Below are positions 22,768 through 34,300 of a stretch of 64,000 nucleotides of DNA, piece after piece. This DNA comes from Stachybotrys elegans (taxonomy: Eukaryota > Ascomycota > Sordariomycetes > Hypocreales > Stachybotryaceae), in contig JAGPNK010000002.1 of the NCBI GenBank assembly GCA_020746835.1, positions 1,054,001 to 1,118,000 of the forward strand, given 5' to 3'. Under the pieces are notes generated by a model. It had not been told where the DNA came from and searched no databases. It worked only from the letters and a program-made list of their open reading frames with translations. The position numbers were made by a program, and so were the translations under genes. Positions within the stretch are counted from its first letter, which is position 1. Each line of letters opens with the position of its first letter.

Positions 22768-23860
22768 ATGGCCCCCGCGGCGACATCGGCGGGCTTGACG
22801 GCTGCCGCTGCGTCTGAGGGCATCGATGCGCCCGTGACGCCCAAGCAGCGCCGCGACTACAAGGGCTTCGTGGCTGGTATTTTCAGTGGTATTGCCAAGC
22901 TCAGTGGTACGTATCTCACTAAGTTTCTGTCAATTTGCGGTGTTGGCTGCGGGATGGTCTTGAGGAGGCATCATACACTTTTTTCTTCTTCTCTTTTTGT
23001 CTCTTCTTCTTTTTCTCTTCCTGTAAACTAACATGCAAAAAGTCGGCCACCCCTTTGACACAGTCAAGGTGCGCCTCCAGACGACAGATGCCTCACGGTT
23101 CCGTGGCCCGCTGCAGTGCGTGGTGCAGACGGTGCGCAACGAGGGCGTGCGCGGGCTGTACAAGGGCGCAACGCCGCCGCTCATCGGGTGGATGGTCATG
23201 GACTCGACCATGCTGGGCTCGCTGACCGTGTACCGGCGTCTGATGGCGGAGCACGTCTTCGACGTGGACCGCGACGCCCTGCCCTCGGTCGGCCACGGGC
23301 TCGCGGGCATCCTCGCAGGCTGGACCGTCAGCTTCATCGCCGCGCCTGTCGAGCACGTCAAGGCGCGCCTGCAGATCCAGTACGCCGCCACCAAGGCCGG
23401 GCGGCTGTACCAGGGCCCGGTCGACTGCGTGCGCAAGATCTACCGCTTCCACGGCGTGCCCGGCGTCTTCCACGGCCTGTCCTCGACGCTGCTCTTCCGC
23501 ACCTTCTTCTTCTTCTGGTGGGGGAGCTACGACCTCATGTCGCGCTGGATGCGCGACAACACGGCCATGAGCGTGCCCGCCATCAACTTCTGGGCCGGCG
23601 GGCTGAGTGCCCAGGTCTTCTGGCTCGTGGGCTACCCGTGCGACCTCGTCAAGCAGCGCATCATGACGGATCCGCTGGGCGGCGGGCTCGGGGACGGGCA
23701 GAGGCGGTTCTACCGCTGGAGGGATGCGGCGGCGGCCGTGTACCGTGAGTCGGGGCTCAGGGGTTACTGGAGGGGATTCTTGCCTTCGTTTCTGAGGGCG
23801 TTTCCGGCGAATGCCATGGCCTTGTTTGTGTTTGAGGGTGTTATGCGGGCGTTACCATAG
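22768..23860 (+). CDS. Mitochondrial carrier family (SLC25) inner-membrane transporter
   Basis: Metabolite exchanger of the inner mitochondrial membrane. Exons 22768-22906 and 23043-23860 (intron 136 bases) give 318 aa. Three repeated modules each carry the Px[DE]xx[KR] signature: PFDTVKVRL at 50-58, PVEHVKARL in the middle repeat and PCDLVKQRI in the third; six helices are expected. The C-terminal FLRAFPANAMALFVFEG resembles the carnitine/acylcarnitine and basic amino-acid subgroup, but the substrate cannot be assigned from sequence alone. The short Ala-rich N-terminus is not a cleavable presequence, as is usual in the family. The splice V47 (G/TC) restores KLSVGHPFD, the expected first-helix end, which supports the join. 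Confidence 0.9.
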
Positions 23861-24233
23861 ATGTCAACGGTTTGCTTTACGTAGAGACATGTATACCTAG
23901 CCATCCGCGAAATGTATTCCCCGATTTGCACACATATACCGGTTCTTGTCATTACGACACATGAGTCTCTTCATATCGATTATAGACCAAAATATATCAC
24001 GCAGGAGATGATCAAATTTGTGCATGGCTTCCGCCGAGGGATCCCCAAATGGGGAAGGCTTGTATTGGAAACGTCATGGATATCCGTTACTTAAAATCAG
24101 CTTGCCCGAAGTCCCCAAAAGCAAACCCATCTGTGTGTGCCCGATCCTTTTGATACCGACGCCCGTCATGCATTGTAGGCCAAGGGTATTTCTTTTTATT
24201 CATTCATGATATCGACCCGAATAAGAATTCCCT
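23861..24233. other. Convergent 3' region between the carrier (+) and eL22 (-)
   Basis: AT-richer than its surroundings, with no ORF of note. It serves as the shared terminator/3' UTR space of two convergent genes. Confidence 0.5.
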
Positions 24234-24883
24234 TTACTCGTCGTCCTCATCAGCGTCGTCGTTAACGACGTTGAAGAACTTGAGCTCGTAGACGCCGCGC
24301 GAGGTGGAGACGACGCGGAGCCAGTCACGGAGCTGCTGCTTCTTCAGGAACTTCTTGGTGCTGCAATCCCATCGTGTCAGTACTTTGCGTCCATCCTACT
24401 CCTAACCGATGGTACGGGGGAGGACCATACAGGTACTTGAGGTAGCGGCCGGAGAGGTCGTTGTGGGCAACGATCTCAATCTTTCCGTCACCAACCTGGC
24501 GGATCTGGACGTTGTCGCCCAGGTTGCCGGTGCGGCCTTCGACCTTGATGCGCTCCTGGAGGAACTTCTCGAAGGCGGCGACGTCGAAGATCTTGTCGCC
24601 AGCGGGCTGCGAAGCGTTGATGATGAACTGCAAATAACAATCCCCAGTCAGTCAATCTCCTTTGCACCTCCAAGTCGCCGCGCGCCATGGAATCAGGGGA
24701 GTGGGATGTTCGCGCTTACCTTCTTGGTCTGCTTCTGGGCCTTGCCCGACTTCTTCGCCTGCAGATGAGAGATGGACACTTAGCCTACTGCGTTTCTCGG
24801 CTCGTCGCTCGCCCCCGGGGAGGGGGGAGACGCGGACGGCCTACAGCAAAGCGACGTCATGTACATACTGTTTGAGGAGCCAT
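24234..24883 (-). CDS. RPL22: 60S ribosomal protein eL22
   Basis: Component of the large ribosomal subunit. Four exons on the minus strand (24883-24869, 24758-24720, 24627-24431, 24360-24234) give 125 aa, the normal eL22 length; introns are 110, 92 and 70 bases. The reading is MAPQT, then [13 protein letters not shown], then [20 protein letters not shown] and on to SGRYLKYL, then [17 protein letters not shown], ending in the acidic tail NDDADEDDE typical of the family. The many short 5' exons, with an intron five codons after the start, are usual for fungal ribosomal protein genes. The basic N-terminal segment is expected to contact rRNA. Confidence 0.96.
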
Positions 24884-25390
24884 TGTGCTTGTTGTGGGTG
24901 GTGTTGGAGAACGCAAAGAGGTCAAATCCTGCGCCTGAGACTGGTTTGGAGGGGGGTATCGAGTTTTGAGTCTGGCGAAGCTACTGTCCCCAAATGGAAA
25001 TCTTTGGTGCGATTTCACACTGGGGCCGAAAATTAGGGCTTTGGCGGATCAACCCTGCGCCGAATCTCGACGCTGATAACAATCACGTGATATTATCGCA
25101 GACAACACGTGCTGTCAAGGTTGACTCTCACCTTATTCTGTCACTAATCTTCACAAACATCATGTTTTGCAAGAATAACAATTCAATCCAATTCAATTCA
25201 TAATAATCATAATAAAACATCCTCGTGAATCCATCATTCCAAATCCTCGTGTCGAAATCGAAAGGCAGAACAAAATATCGTAACACATGATACATGGAAA
25301 CCCTCCCAAGGAAAGCAACTCAAGGAGCTAAGAACAACGGAAACCCAACGTCCCATTTCGAAGGAAAAGGAAATCCCATAATAATCCCAT
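24884..25390. other. Intergenic region between eL22 and the giant repeat gene
   Basis: Promoter side of eL22 and 3' UTR side of the giant gene, both on the minus strand. An AT-rich segment with repeated AATTC (25180-25200) is present. No gene is seen. Confidence 0.5.
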
Positions 25391-28300
25391 TTAGCTGGTG
25401 CTGAACAATCTCTTGAAGGCTGACTTGATGACGCCTCCTCCACTGGGCTTCTTGTCGACCTCCTTGGCCTTGGCACGAGCCTGCTGTCGTGCCTTGCGAG
25501 CGGCGTCCTCGGGAGGGCGCCTGGACTCTGCCGCCATGGACGCCTCGGCTGCGACTTCGTCGCGGGCTCGCTGGAGCTTGGCGCTGCTGTCATCGTCAGA
25601 GCGGCGAATGGAGCTGTGCCTGGAGCGAGTCGTGCTGGATCGTCTTGTGCTGTCAAGGCGCGGGCCCTCCTTGGGCGATTCCAGAGAGATGGTTTCTTCA
25701 CCCTGAGGCGTGTGCGGGCCGCCCCGGAGAACGCCCTCGGAGTTCTTGACATTAAAGAACCTCTTCTCTGGCATGACAATCTCATCCCTGGCATCAGAAG
25801 GTATGTCTCGGGGAGAGTCTTGCCGGTGGTGGCTGGAGCTGTGGCGGCGGGAAGAGTGACGATGGACTTTGTCCACCTCGACTACAACTTCCTTGCCCTT
25901 CTTCTCCCTGTGAGACGAATCGGGGCGCTCAAACTCTCTTTCCCTTTCCCGCTCGCGAGCGCGTCTCTCGGCTTTGCGTCTCTCATGAGCGGCTTGCTCC
26001 TCGGGCGTCCTGTGCTTCCTGGGACTTTCGACGTTGTCACCAGAGTAGCCGCTGTCACGGCGTCGGGGGGTTCTGGGAGGTGTTCTGTCCGTGGGAGAGT
26101 CTGTGCCTTCAATGCGGTGACGGCGATGGCGCGAGCTGTGTGCGCCAGGGTCACGCTGCGACGAGGCGTAGGAGGAGGAGTCGCGAGACCTGTGCTCGCG
26201 AGGCTCACGATGCTCGCGAGGCTCACGATGCTCGCGAGGCTCGCGATGCTCACGGTGCTCTCGATGTTCCCGGTGTTCCCGATGTTCCCGGTGTTCTCGG
26301 TGTTCGCGTGAATCACGATGCTCACGGTGAGATCGATGGCCATCGTAAGACGCACGCGTGTCACGAGAGGCATGTGACGAGTGTGAGGAGCGGCGTCTGT
26401 CGCGAAGCTCCTCCTCTTCACGGCTTCGGCCTGAGCCAGAGGATTGGTGAGAGTGTCGGCGTCGACGATGTCTTTCTCCCTCCCCTCGAGACGCGTCCGC
26501 AGATCTTTCGTCTAGAAACATGTCAGCAACAGACCTTCGGAGATCGTCTTGATCATCTCCAGAGTTATAGAAGACAGGCGGGTATCCATCATGGCTATCC
26601 AACAACATTTGCTCCACCATGCTGGGCAGCTTCCCATCTGGGTCTTGACCACGCAGCGTAGGACTAGCTCGAGGACTGAGGGCTTCTGCGGTTGCATAGA
26701 TCACCACGGCAGCGGCAAGGGTATCTTCGGCGTATATGCGGGCCAGCTTCTGCTTCCGTCTCACAGTACGGGCTCGGTGCAAGCTGACCATCTCTGCATC
26801 AGGTAGAACGACACCGGGAGTGGGAATTCTTGTTCCGAATCCAGGAGTAGACTTGCGTGGTAGCTCGCCGTAGTTCTTGGAGAAATCATCCTCCGTTTGT
26901 GTAGACATGTGTCGCAGGGATGGCCTTGGTAGCTGAGACGGAACGCCAGCGTCAATGGTGGCATTACCAGGCAGTGATGCTCGAGCCTCGGCTCCCACGT
27001 TGGTGTCGGCATCCAAGTGACGCGCATCGAGATTTAGATCCCGGTCCCTCACATCTTCGTCTTGTCTAACTGTATCCGAAGGACTTTCGGTCTGAAGCAG
27101 AGATGCAGTTCCAATAAGTGCCAGGCCTGTTCCCGCAGCAGCTCCGATCAAGGCAACGTCGGTCTTGCTCGGGACTTCATCATCGGGCTTCGAAGCCACC
27201 TCTTCTTGATCCTGAGACAAGGATTCTGCACCCTTCCTAGACACATCGCTAGGAATGGCATCGTCTCGCACCTCCGCCTCCGTTGCATCAGGCAGCAAGT
27301 GAGTAGTAACATTACCAACATCAGAGACTCTCGGCTCAACTTCCGACTCCATATGCGGCTGCTCAACAATCTCATCTTCCACTGCAGATGGCAGATCCTC
27401 AAAGGTTGCTGGTTCAGATCGCAACTCCTCAGGCCTTTTGGTATCAGAAGTTTCAATAGTAGGATCAGGTAGAGCAGTGTCCATAGGCTCGAGCGAAAGA
27501 TTGGCAGTATCCCGAGCACGATCGTCCAGCAAAACTTCTGGGGAAAGTTGCAATGAGTCGGCCTGTGTTGCATAGCCTCCGCCAATAGATGGTGCGGCAG
27601 TCTCATCGATGGTCCTATCGGCTTCCTGTGGGTGGGCGGCATCAAGCTCCGTAGACTGAAATTCCAAAGAGACAGGAAGATTCTGAACGTCTTCCCCGAC
27701 AGCATCGCCAAGATTGATATTTCTGGGCTCTGGCTCGGTAGACTCAGGAGCATCCTCCATGACAGGCTGAGAACCAACTTGCTTATCGTCAGGTGTCTGG
27801 TCCTCGGTGGCCTCAAGAGAGGGTTGATTGCCACTCAGAACGGCTGGCAGTGTTGCAGAATCTGGACGCTCGGGGTATTCGCGAATCTGAGACACAACAT
27901 CTTCGGGCATATGGGGTATAACTTCGAAGACATCGTTCTCGTCAACTTCGTCGGAATGGAGATCAGAAACATCTGCTCCAATAGACTTGGCTGCAGGATC
28001 TTCAACAGGCTCTGCGCCTGCGAATATCCCAGAAGCAGGCTCTTGTGTAGCTGGTGCTGTTTCCGGGAGACTTGTCTCCACGGTGGTCTTGATGTCCTCC
28101 TCTCCAGCAGCCTCTGCGGAATCCCGGTCTTCGGACTCAGGTACAGACAAGGCTGGGTGATCTTGTTGTCTGGTAGAGAAATCGTGATGGCCCGAGTCTT
28201 GACTGTCAGTGATTGCTGACAGTGACTGGCCCTCGAATCCGTGGTTCTCTAATGGGGAAGATCTGTCCTCGTCGGAGTGGTCTTCAGGGGAAAGAACCAG

Positions 28301-31300
28301 ACCGCTTGCCTCATTGGTAGTCGTGTGCTCCTCGCTGATCGGGACAACAAGAGACTCTGCAGTATGCTCGGAAGCATAGGTGGGGGAGAGCCCAGTGTCG
28401 ACCTCTCTCGGTAGCACATCATCGTGTGGTAATGCGTCTGCCCTGTGATCAAATGCCAAATCGCCCGTGCCCTCTACGTCCATGTCCCGCTGCTCTACAA
28501 TATCTCCTTCCAAAGAAACACCAGGGGTATCGTGAAAAGAACCAGTTTCCTCACCTTTGTTCGCCTGATCTGCCTTCTTCTCCTCGCTGGGGATCGGCCC
28601 AACAGTGTCCTTGCTCTCTTCGGCCTCGTCGACATCAAGTTTCCTATCCGAGTCTGCTTCCTTAGCATCCGTGGCTTGGTCAATTGCAACAGCAGCGGCA
28701 GCCGCTGCAGTTGCTGCAGCGGCAGCTGCTACAAGAGCCTCGTCTGTTTCAATTGACTCTGCCTCGGCCGCCGGAGCACCTTCGTCAACTGCCATATTCG
28801 TCTCATCTTCGCCGCTGGCCAGTGTCTGACTTTCACCTGCATCGGGGACGTTAGGAACCTCACGCTCTTCTACGACCTCAGTAGCGGCCGGCTCGCCCTG
28901 ATCCTGAGCCTCAGATGCAGGTTCTGTATCCGCCAGCTTTTCCTCGGGAGCGTCAGCAGGAGTATCTGTCTCTGCAGGCGGTTCGACTGCCTCGTCAACA
29001 GTCTCTGGCTGTGGTTCGGCTGCAGGCTCTGTCTCTTCGGCCTTCACTTCTTCCACAGCTGCAGCAGCATCTTCAGCCACAGGGTCGTCTGCAGGAGCAA
29101 CAACTTCGGCATCAGCCTCAGGTGTAGGCTCCCCATCATCAACCTTGTTTGTGTCAGCAACCTCTGCTTCAGCTTCGGGCGCAGGATCTTTGGCTTCAAC
29201 GACTTCTGCCTCAGTGACAGCGGGCGCCTCTTCAGTAACAGGCACCTCCTCAACAGCGGGCGTCTCCTCAGCAGCAGGCGTCTCCTCAGGAGCAGGCGCC
29301 TCTTCAGCAGTGGGCACCTCTTCGGCAGCGGGTGTCTCTTCGGCAGCGGGAGCCTCTTCGGCAGCAGGTGTCTCCTCAACAGCAGGTGTCTCCTCAACAG
29401 CAGGTTCGCTTTCAGGGGCAGCCTCAGCTTCGCCAGCAGCTTCGGTAACAGGAGCCACCTCTTCGGCCTCAACCTTTGGATCATCGATCTCAGTCGCTGG
29501 CTCAGCTGCCGGCTCCTCTGGCGCAGGCTCTTGTGGTGCAGCGGTCACCACTTCTGTTTCAGCAGCAGGAACATCAGTCTCCTCATTCTCGGCAGGAGGA
29601 CCAGACTTATCACCAACTTCTTCGGCTGCTTCAGGCTCGTCCTTGGGAGTCTCCGCTACATCCTTGACAGCCTCCGGCTCAGTCTGAGCGTCTTCCTGGG
29701 CAATTTCGTCATCATCTGCTGGTTCCGCCTTTGGAGCGTCAGGCTCTTCTTTGGGAGCTTCGCTTTCAACATTGGCATCAGTCTCAGCTGCCTCTACAGG
29801 TATATCTTCAGCAGTCGGCTGTTCTTCAGCTGGAGCCGGAGTCTCCTCAGGAGCATCTGCTGCCTCCTCTTTAGAAGGCTCGGGTTCAGCCTTGACCTCC
29901 TGGGTGTCGGCCTTGTCCGCAGTAGCGTCCGCATCGTCCGCAGCCTCCTTAGACTGTTCGGCTTCCACCGTTGATGCTTCTGGCTCTTGCTCGGTGACGG
30001 GCTCAGCAGCTTCAGCAGGCTTGTCCTCAACAGCAGTGGCATCCTCAGCAGCCTCGGGAGCCTCAGCAACTGCTGTCTCAGCAACTGTCTCCTCTGGTGC
30101 AGCAGGTGCATTCTCTGTAGTCTCGGGTACCTCGGATACCTCAGCAGGTGCCTCTGGTTCCGCCGCCTCAGAGGAAGACTCGGGTGCAGCAGACTCAGCA
30201 GCAGGCTCAGCCGTTTCAGTAGCAACTTCAGTAGTAGGCTCGGCAGATTCAGCCGGTTCGACAGCAGGCTCGGCAGTGGATTCAGCGGACTCAGCAACAG
30301 GCTCGGCGGCAGGCTCAGCGTCAGCTTCAGCGTCAGCTTCAGCAGTGGGCTCAGCAGTGGGCTCTGTGGGCGCAACAGGCTCAGTAGGCTCAGCAACGGG
30401 CTCAGCCGCTTCAACAGCGGGCTCGGCAGCAGGCTCGGCAGCATCAGACTCGGCAGCAGCTTCAGCAGCGGGCTCAGTAACAGGTTCGGCAGCAGGTTCT
30501 GTAGCAGGTTCGGCAGCAGGTTCTGTAGCAGGTTCGGCGGTGGACTCAGCAGGAGCAGGCTCCGCTGCATCGTCCTGACCAGCCTCGGGTTTGGTGTCCT
30601 CTACAGGCTCAGCAGCGTCTTTCTGGTCATCGCTAACTTCCTCCGCCTTCGCGGCTTCCGTTGTGTCTACCGGAGCTGCCTTCTCGACATCGTCTGCCGG
30701 CTCTTCGGGCGCAGCCTTTTCCTCCGGTTCGGCCACCTCGGTCGAAGTCTCAGCCGGAGTGGCCTCTTCGGAAGGAGCGGCCTCCTGAGCCTCTGCCTCC
30801 TTCGGCTCTTCCTTGGTGGCATCAGCATCAGGGGCCTCTGGAGCCGCTGCATCGGCTGGATCAGCTGCAGAATCGTCGGCCTTGGCCTGTTCTTCAACCT
30901 TCTCCTCAGCGGCGTCTGGCTGAGGTTCCGCGGGTTTGTCAGCCTCAGGCTCTGCATCCTCAATTCCTGGAGCGGCATCGCCTTCCACCTTGGCTGGCTT
31001 CTGTTCCTCAGCGGCATCCGTCTCTACCTCGGGAGCATCAGGAGCGGCTTCATCAGGCGTGGCCTTGTCTTCAGCAGCATCAGGTTTATCGGTCTCAGCG
31101 GCTTCAGTAGCCGATTTGTCGCCATCGGTCACCGCGACCTCAACTTCCTTTTCGGAGACCGGCTCGGGAGCCTGCTCAGCAGGAGCTTCGGCGCTGTCTG
31201 CAGGTGGCTCCGCCTTTGCATCTGTCTCCGCTTCGGGCTCTACTGTTGCGGCATCTGGTTCAGCTGCGGATTCAGGTTCAGCTGCCTCGACGGTGGCAGG

Positions 31301-34300
31301 GGCGTCTTCCTCTGCATCATTGGTCGAAGCAGGCTCTTCGGTCTTCTCAGAGGCCTGCTCTGCAGGTGCCGGTTCTTCTTCTCCTGCTGGTGCGGTTTCT
31401 GGCTCGACAGCTGCAGCCTCCTCACTTGGTGGTTCGTCATCCTTGACAGCGACATCTGCGTTCTCAGCGTCACCAATGTCTCGTGTCAAAGGTGCGTCGA
31501 TAACTTCTGCCTCTTCAGCAAAATGAACTTGCTTGGAGTTGTCTACTGAATCCTCGGGTGTTTCATGCTTCTCCTCTTCCGATGCCTTGGGGGCATCATC
31601 TGCAGCGTCGGGCGCGGCCTCGATTGGCTCCTCTTTAGCAGGCTCTGCTTGGTCGGCAGGATCAGCCTCAACCTCGGGAGTGGCTTCGGGCTTTGCATAA
31701 CCGTCCGGGGCTTCAGAGACTTCAGCAGCCTCAGCTTTGGGTTCAGGCACTGCATCGTCTGGACCCTTATCTGCTTCTGAAGCCTCAGCATTCGAAACGG
31801 GCGCTGGCTCATTCTCCGAGGGCTTCTCGTCCTCCTTGATGACCGTCTCTGCTGGGGCAGCTTCGGGCTCAGTAGCAGGCTCTGAGGATTCAGCTTCAGC
31901 ACTTGGCTCTGGCTTCTCTTCGGCAGCCGGTGTATCTTCTTCAACCGTGGTGCTGGCGGGGTCCTCGGGTGTGGCCTCTGCCTTGTCATCGGCGTCAGCC
32001 TTCGAGTTTTCCTCGGGAGCAGGCTGCTCTTCGGGTGCTGCTTCGTCTGTCTTGGTCTCTGCGGTAGTCTCTACCTCTGCCTCAGGTGCAGCTTCTGGAG
32101 ACGCTTCATCCTTGGCTGCGGGTTGATCGTCGTTGGTGTCGGCCGAAGGCTCAGGCTCAGTTTCGGTGGTAGCTGCAGCTGCTGCTTCTGGCTCCGTAGT
32201 CTGCTCTTGTGCTGGTTCTTCGTTGGCTGCCTCTGGAGTAGCTTCATCTGCGGGCTTGTCTTCTTCAGATGCGCCGGCTTCGGCCGCAGGGGGTTGCTCG
32301 GCCACGTCACCAGCGTCTTCCACTGCAGGCGCCGCTTTCTCTCCATCCTCAAGTTGCTTCTCCTCGGCTTCTGCGGAAGGTTCCGGAACGGCTGCCTCAG
32401 CCTCGACTTCGACTGGTTTCTCTGCTTCCGCATCGTCTTGTTCGGGGTTCGCCGGGGCCTCCTCAGAGGCCGTAGGTTCTGGAGCTGCGTTCACGGTAGC
32501 CTCAGCCTCAGCCCCAGTATCACCAGCAGCAGGGACAGCGCTGGGTTCATCTGTAACCACCTCCGTAGCCTCCTCCTTGGTCTCATCCTTGGGCTCCTCT
32601 TGAGCCTCAGCCTTAGCATCATTGGACGATTCCTCGGTAGCTTCGGGGGCAGCTGTCTCTTCAGCAGTTGCAGGGGCTTCCTCTACAGACTTCTCTTCCG
32701 GTTCGGGTGTGGGAGCAGCGTCAGCGGCCTCAGCAGCGGCTTCAGGAGCACCATCAACAGCTTCTTGGGCAGCTTCGGGAGTGGCCTCAGGAGCTGCCTC
32801 GGGAGCTGCTTCAGGTTCTTGGGCAGCTTCAGGGGCGGCCTCGGGAACAGCGTCAGGAGCAGCCTCAGGAACGGCGTCAGGAGCAGCTTCAGTTTCTTGG
32901 GCAGCTTCGGGAGTGGCCTCGGGAGCTGCCTCGGGAGCTGCTTCAGGTTCTTGGGCAGCTTCAGGGGCGGTCTCGGGAACGGCGTCAGGAGCAGCTTCAG
33001 TTTCTTGGGCAGCTTCAGGGGCAGTCTCAGGAACAGCCTCAGGAGCAGCCTCAGGAGCAGCCTCAGGAACGGCGTCAGGAGCAGCTTCAGTTTCTTGGGC
33101 AGCTTCGGGAGTGGCCTCGGGAGCTGCCTCAGGAGCTGCTTCAGGTTCTTGGGCAGCTTCAGGGGCGGTCTCGGGAACGGCGTCAGGAGCAGCTTCAGGT
33201 TCTTGGGCAGCTTCAGGGGCAGTCTCGGGAACAGCCTCAGGAGCGGCCTCAGGAACGGCGTCAGGAGCAGCTTCAGTTTCTTGGGCAGCTTCAGGGGCAG
33301 TCTCGGGAACGGCGTCGGGAGTAGCTTCAGTAGCAGCCTCAGGAGCAGCTTCAGCTTCCTTCGGTTGCTCTGGCTCCTCTACCTTTTCCGGGGCAGGCTC
33401 AGCATCCTGGCTTGGTGCTGGCGCAGATTCGACCTCTGCTGCAGCAGCGGGGGTAGCATCTTCGGATGCCTCTTCCGGGGCAGATGCTGCGGGCTCAGAA
33501 GCATCCTCAGATGGCTTCTCGGGCTCTGTAGCAGCGGGGGCAGCTTCGGGAGCATCTTCTGGAGCGGGATCTGGAGTTGCATCGGCAGCCTCCTCGGATG
33601 GTTTGGCTTCGTCCTCGGTGGCTGCAACGACAGCAGCAGCGGCAGCGGCACCAGTGACGGCAGCAGCACCGGCAACGGCGGCGGTAGAAAGATCTTTGTC
33701 GCTTGTCTTGGACTTCTTGTCCTTCTTCTTGTCCTTCTTCGCCTTCTCAGCCTCTTCCTTCTCCTTCTTCGCCTTCTCGGCCTCTTCTTTTTCCCGCTTC
33801 TTCTTTTCTTTCTTCTTATTCTTCTTCTTGTTACTTGAAGGAATAGCCGATTCGTCTTCAGCCTCCTCCTTCTTGGCCTCTTCAGCCTCTTCAGGGAGGT
33901 CGTCCTTTGGAGATTCCTCTTTGGACGCTTCTTCCTTCACTTCAGGCTCTTTGGGTGCTTCTTCCTTTGGTGCGTCTTCTGGAGATGGTACCTCTTTAGA
34001 CGCTTCCTCCGCAGGTGAGTCCTCCTTGGGCGCTTCTTTGGATGCGTCATCTTGAGGCTGAGATGCATCCTCCTTGGATTCTTCTTTGGGTGGCTCTACC
34101 GGTTCTGTCGCTGGTTCTGGTGCTGGTTCTGATGCTGGTTCTGGTGCCGGTTCTGGTGCTGAGGTTGCGGCTGGAGAAGGCTCTGGGTCCGCTTGTGCTC
34201 CACCCTTCTTATTCTTCTTCTTCTTCTTCTTGCTGCTGGGTGTTGGGAGTGCCCACTCATCTTCTGCTGGTGATGGCGCTGGGGCGTCTTTCTCTGTGTT

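Noticed and set aside
26190..26330. CRISPR-like array
   Set aside because: The regular spacing comes from coding HRE repeats with no unique spacers, in a eukaryotic gene.
29987..33838. Long plus-strand ORFs of 470-570 codons over the giant gene (29987-31549, 32123-33838, 32622-34055)
   Set aside because: Their Ser/Gly/Leu repeats are complements of the E/A/P repeats; the repeat composition excludes stops in several frames. The minus frame alone spans the whole 9.3 kb.
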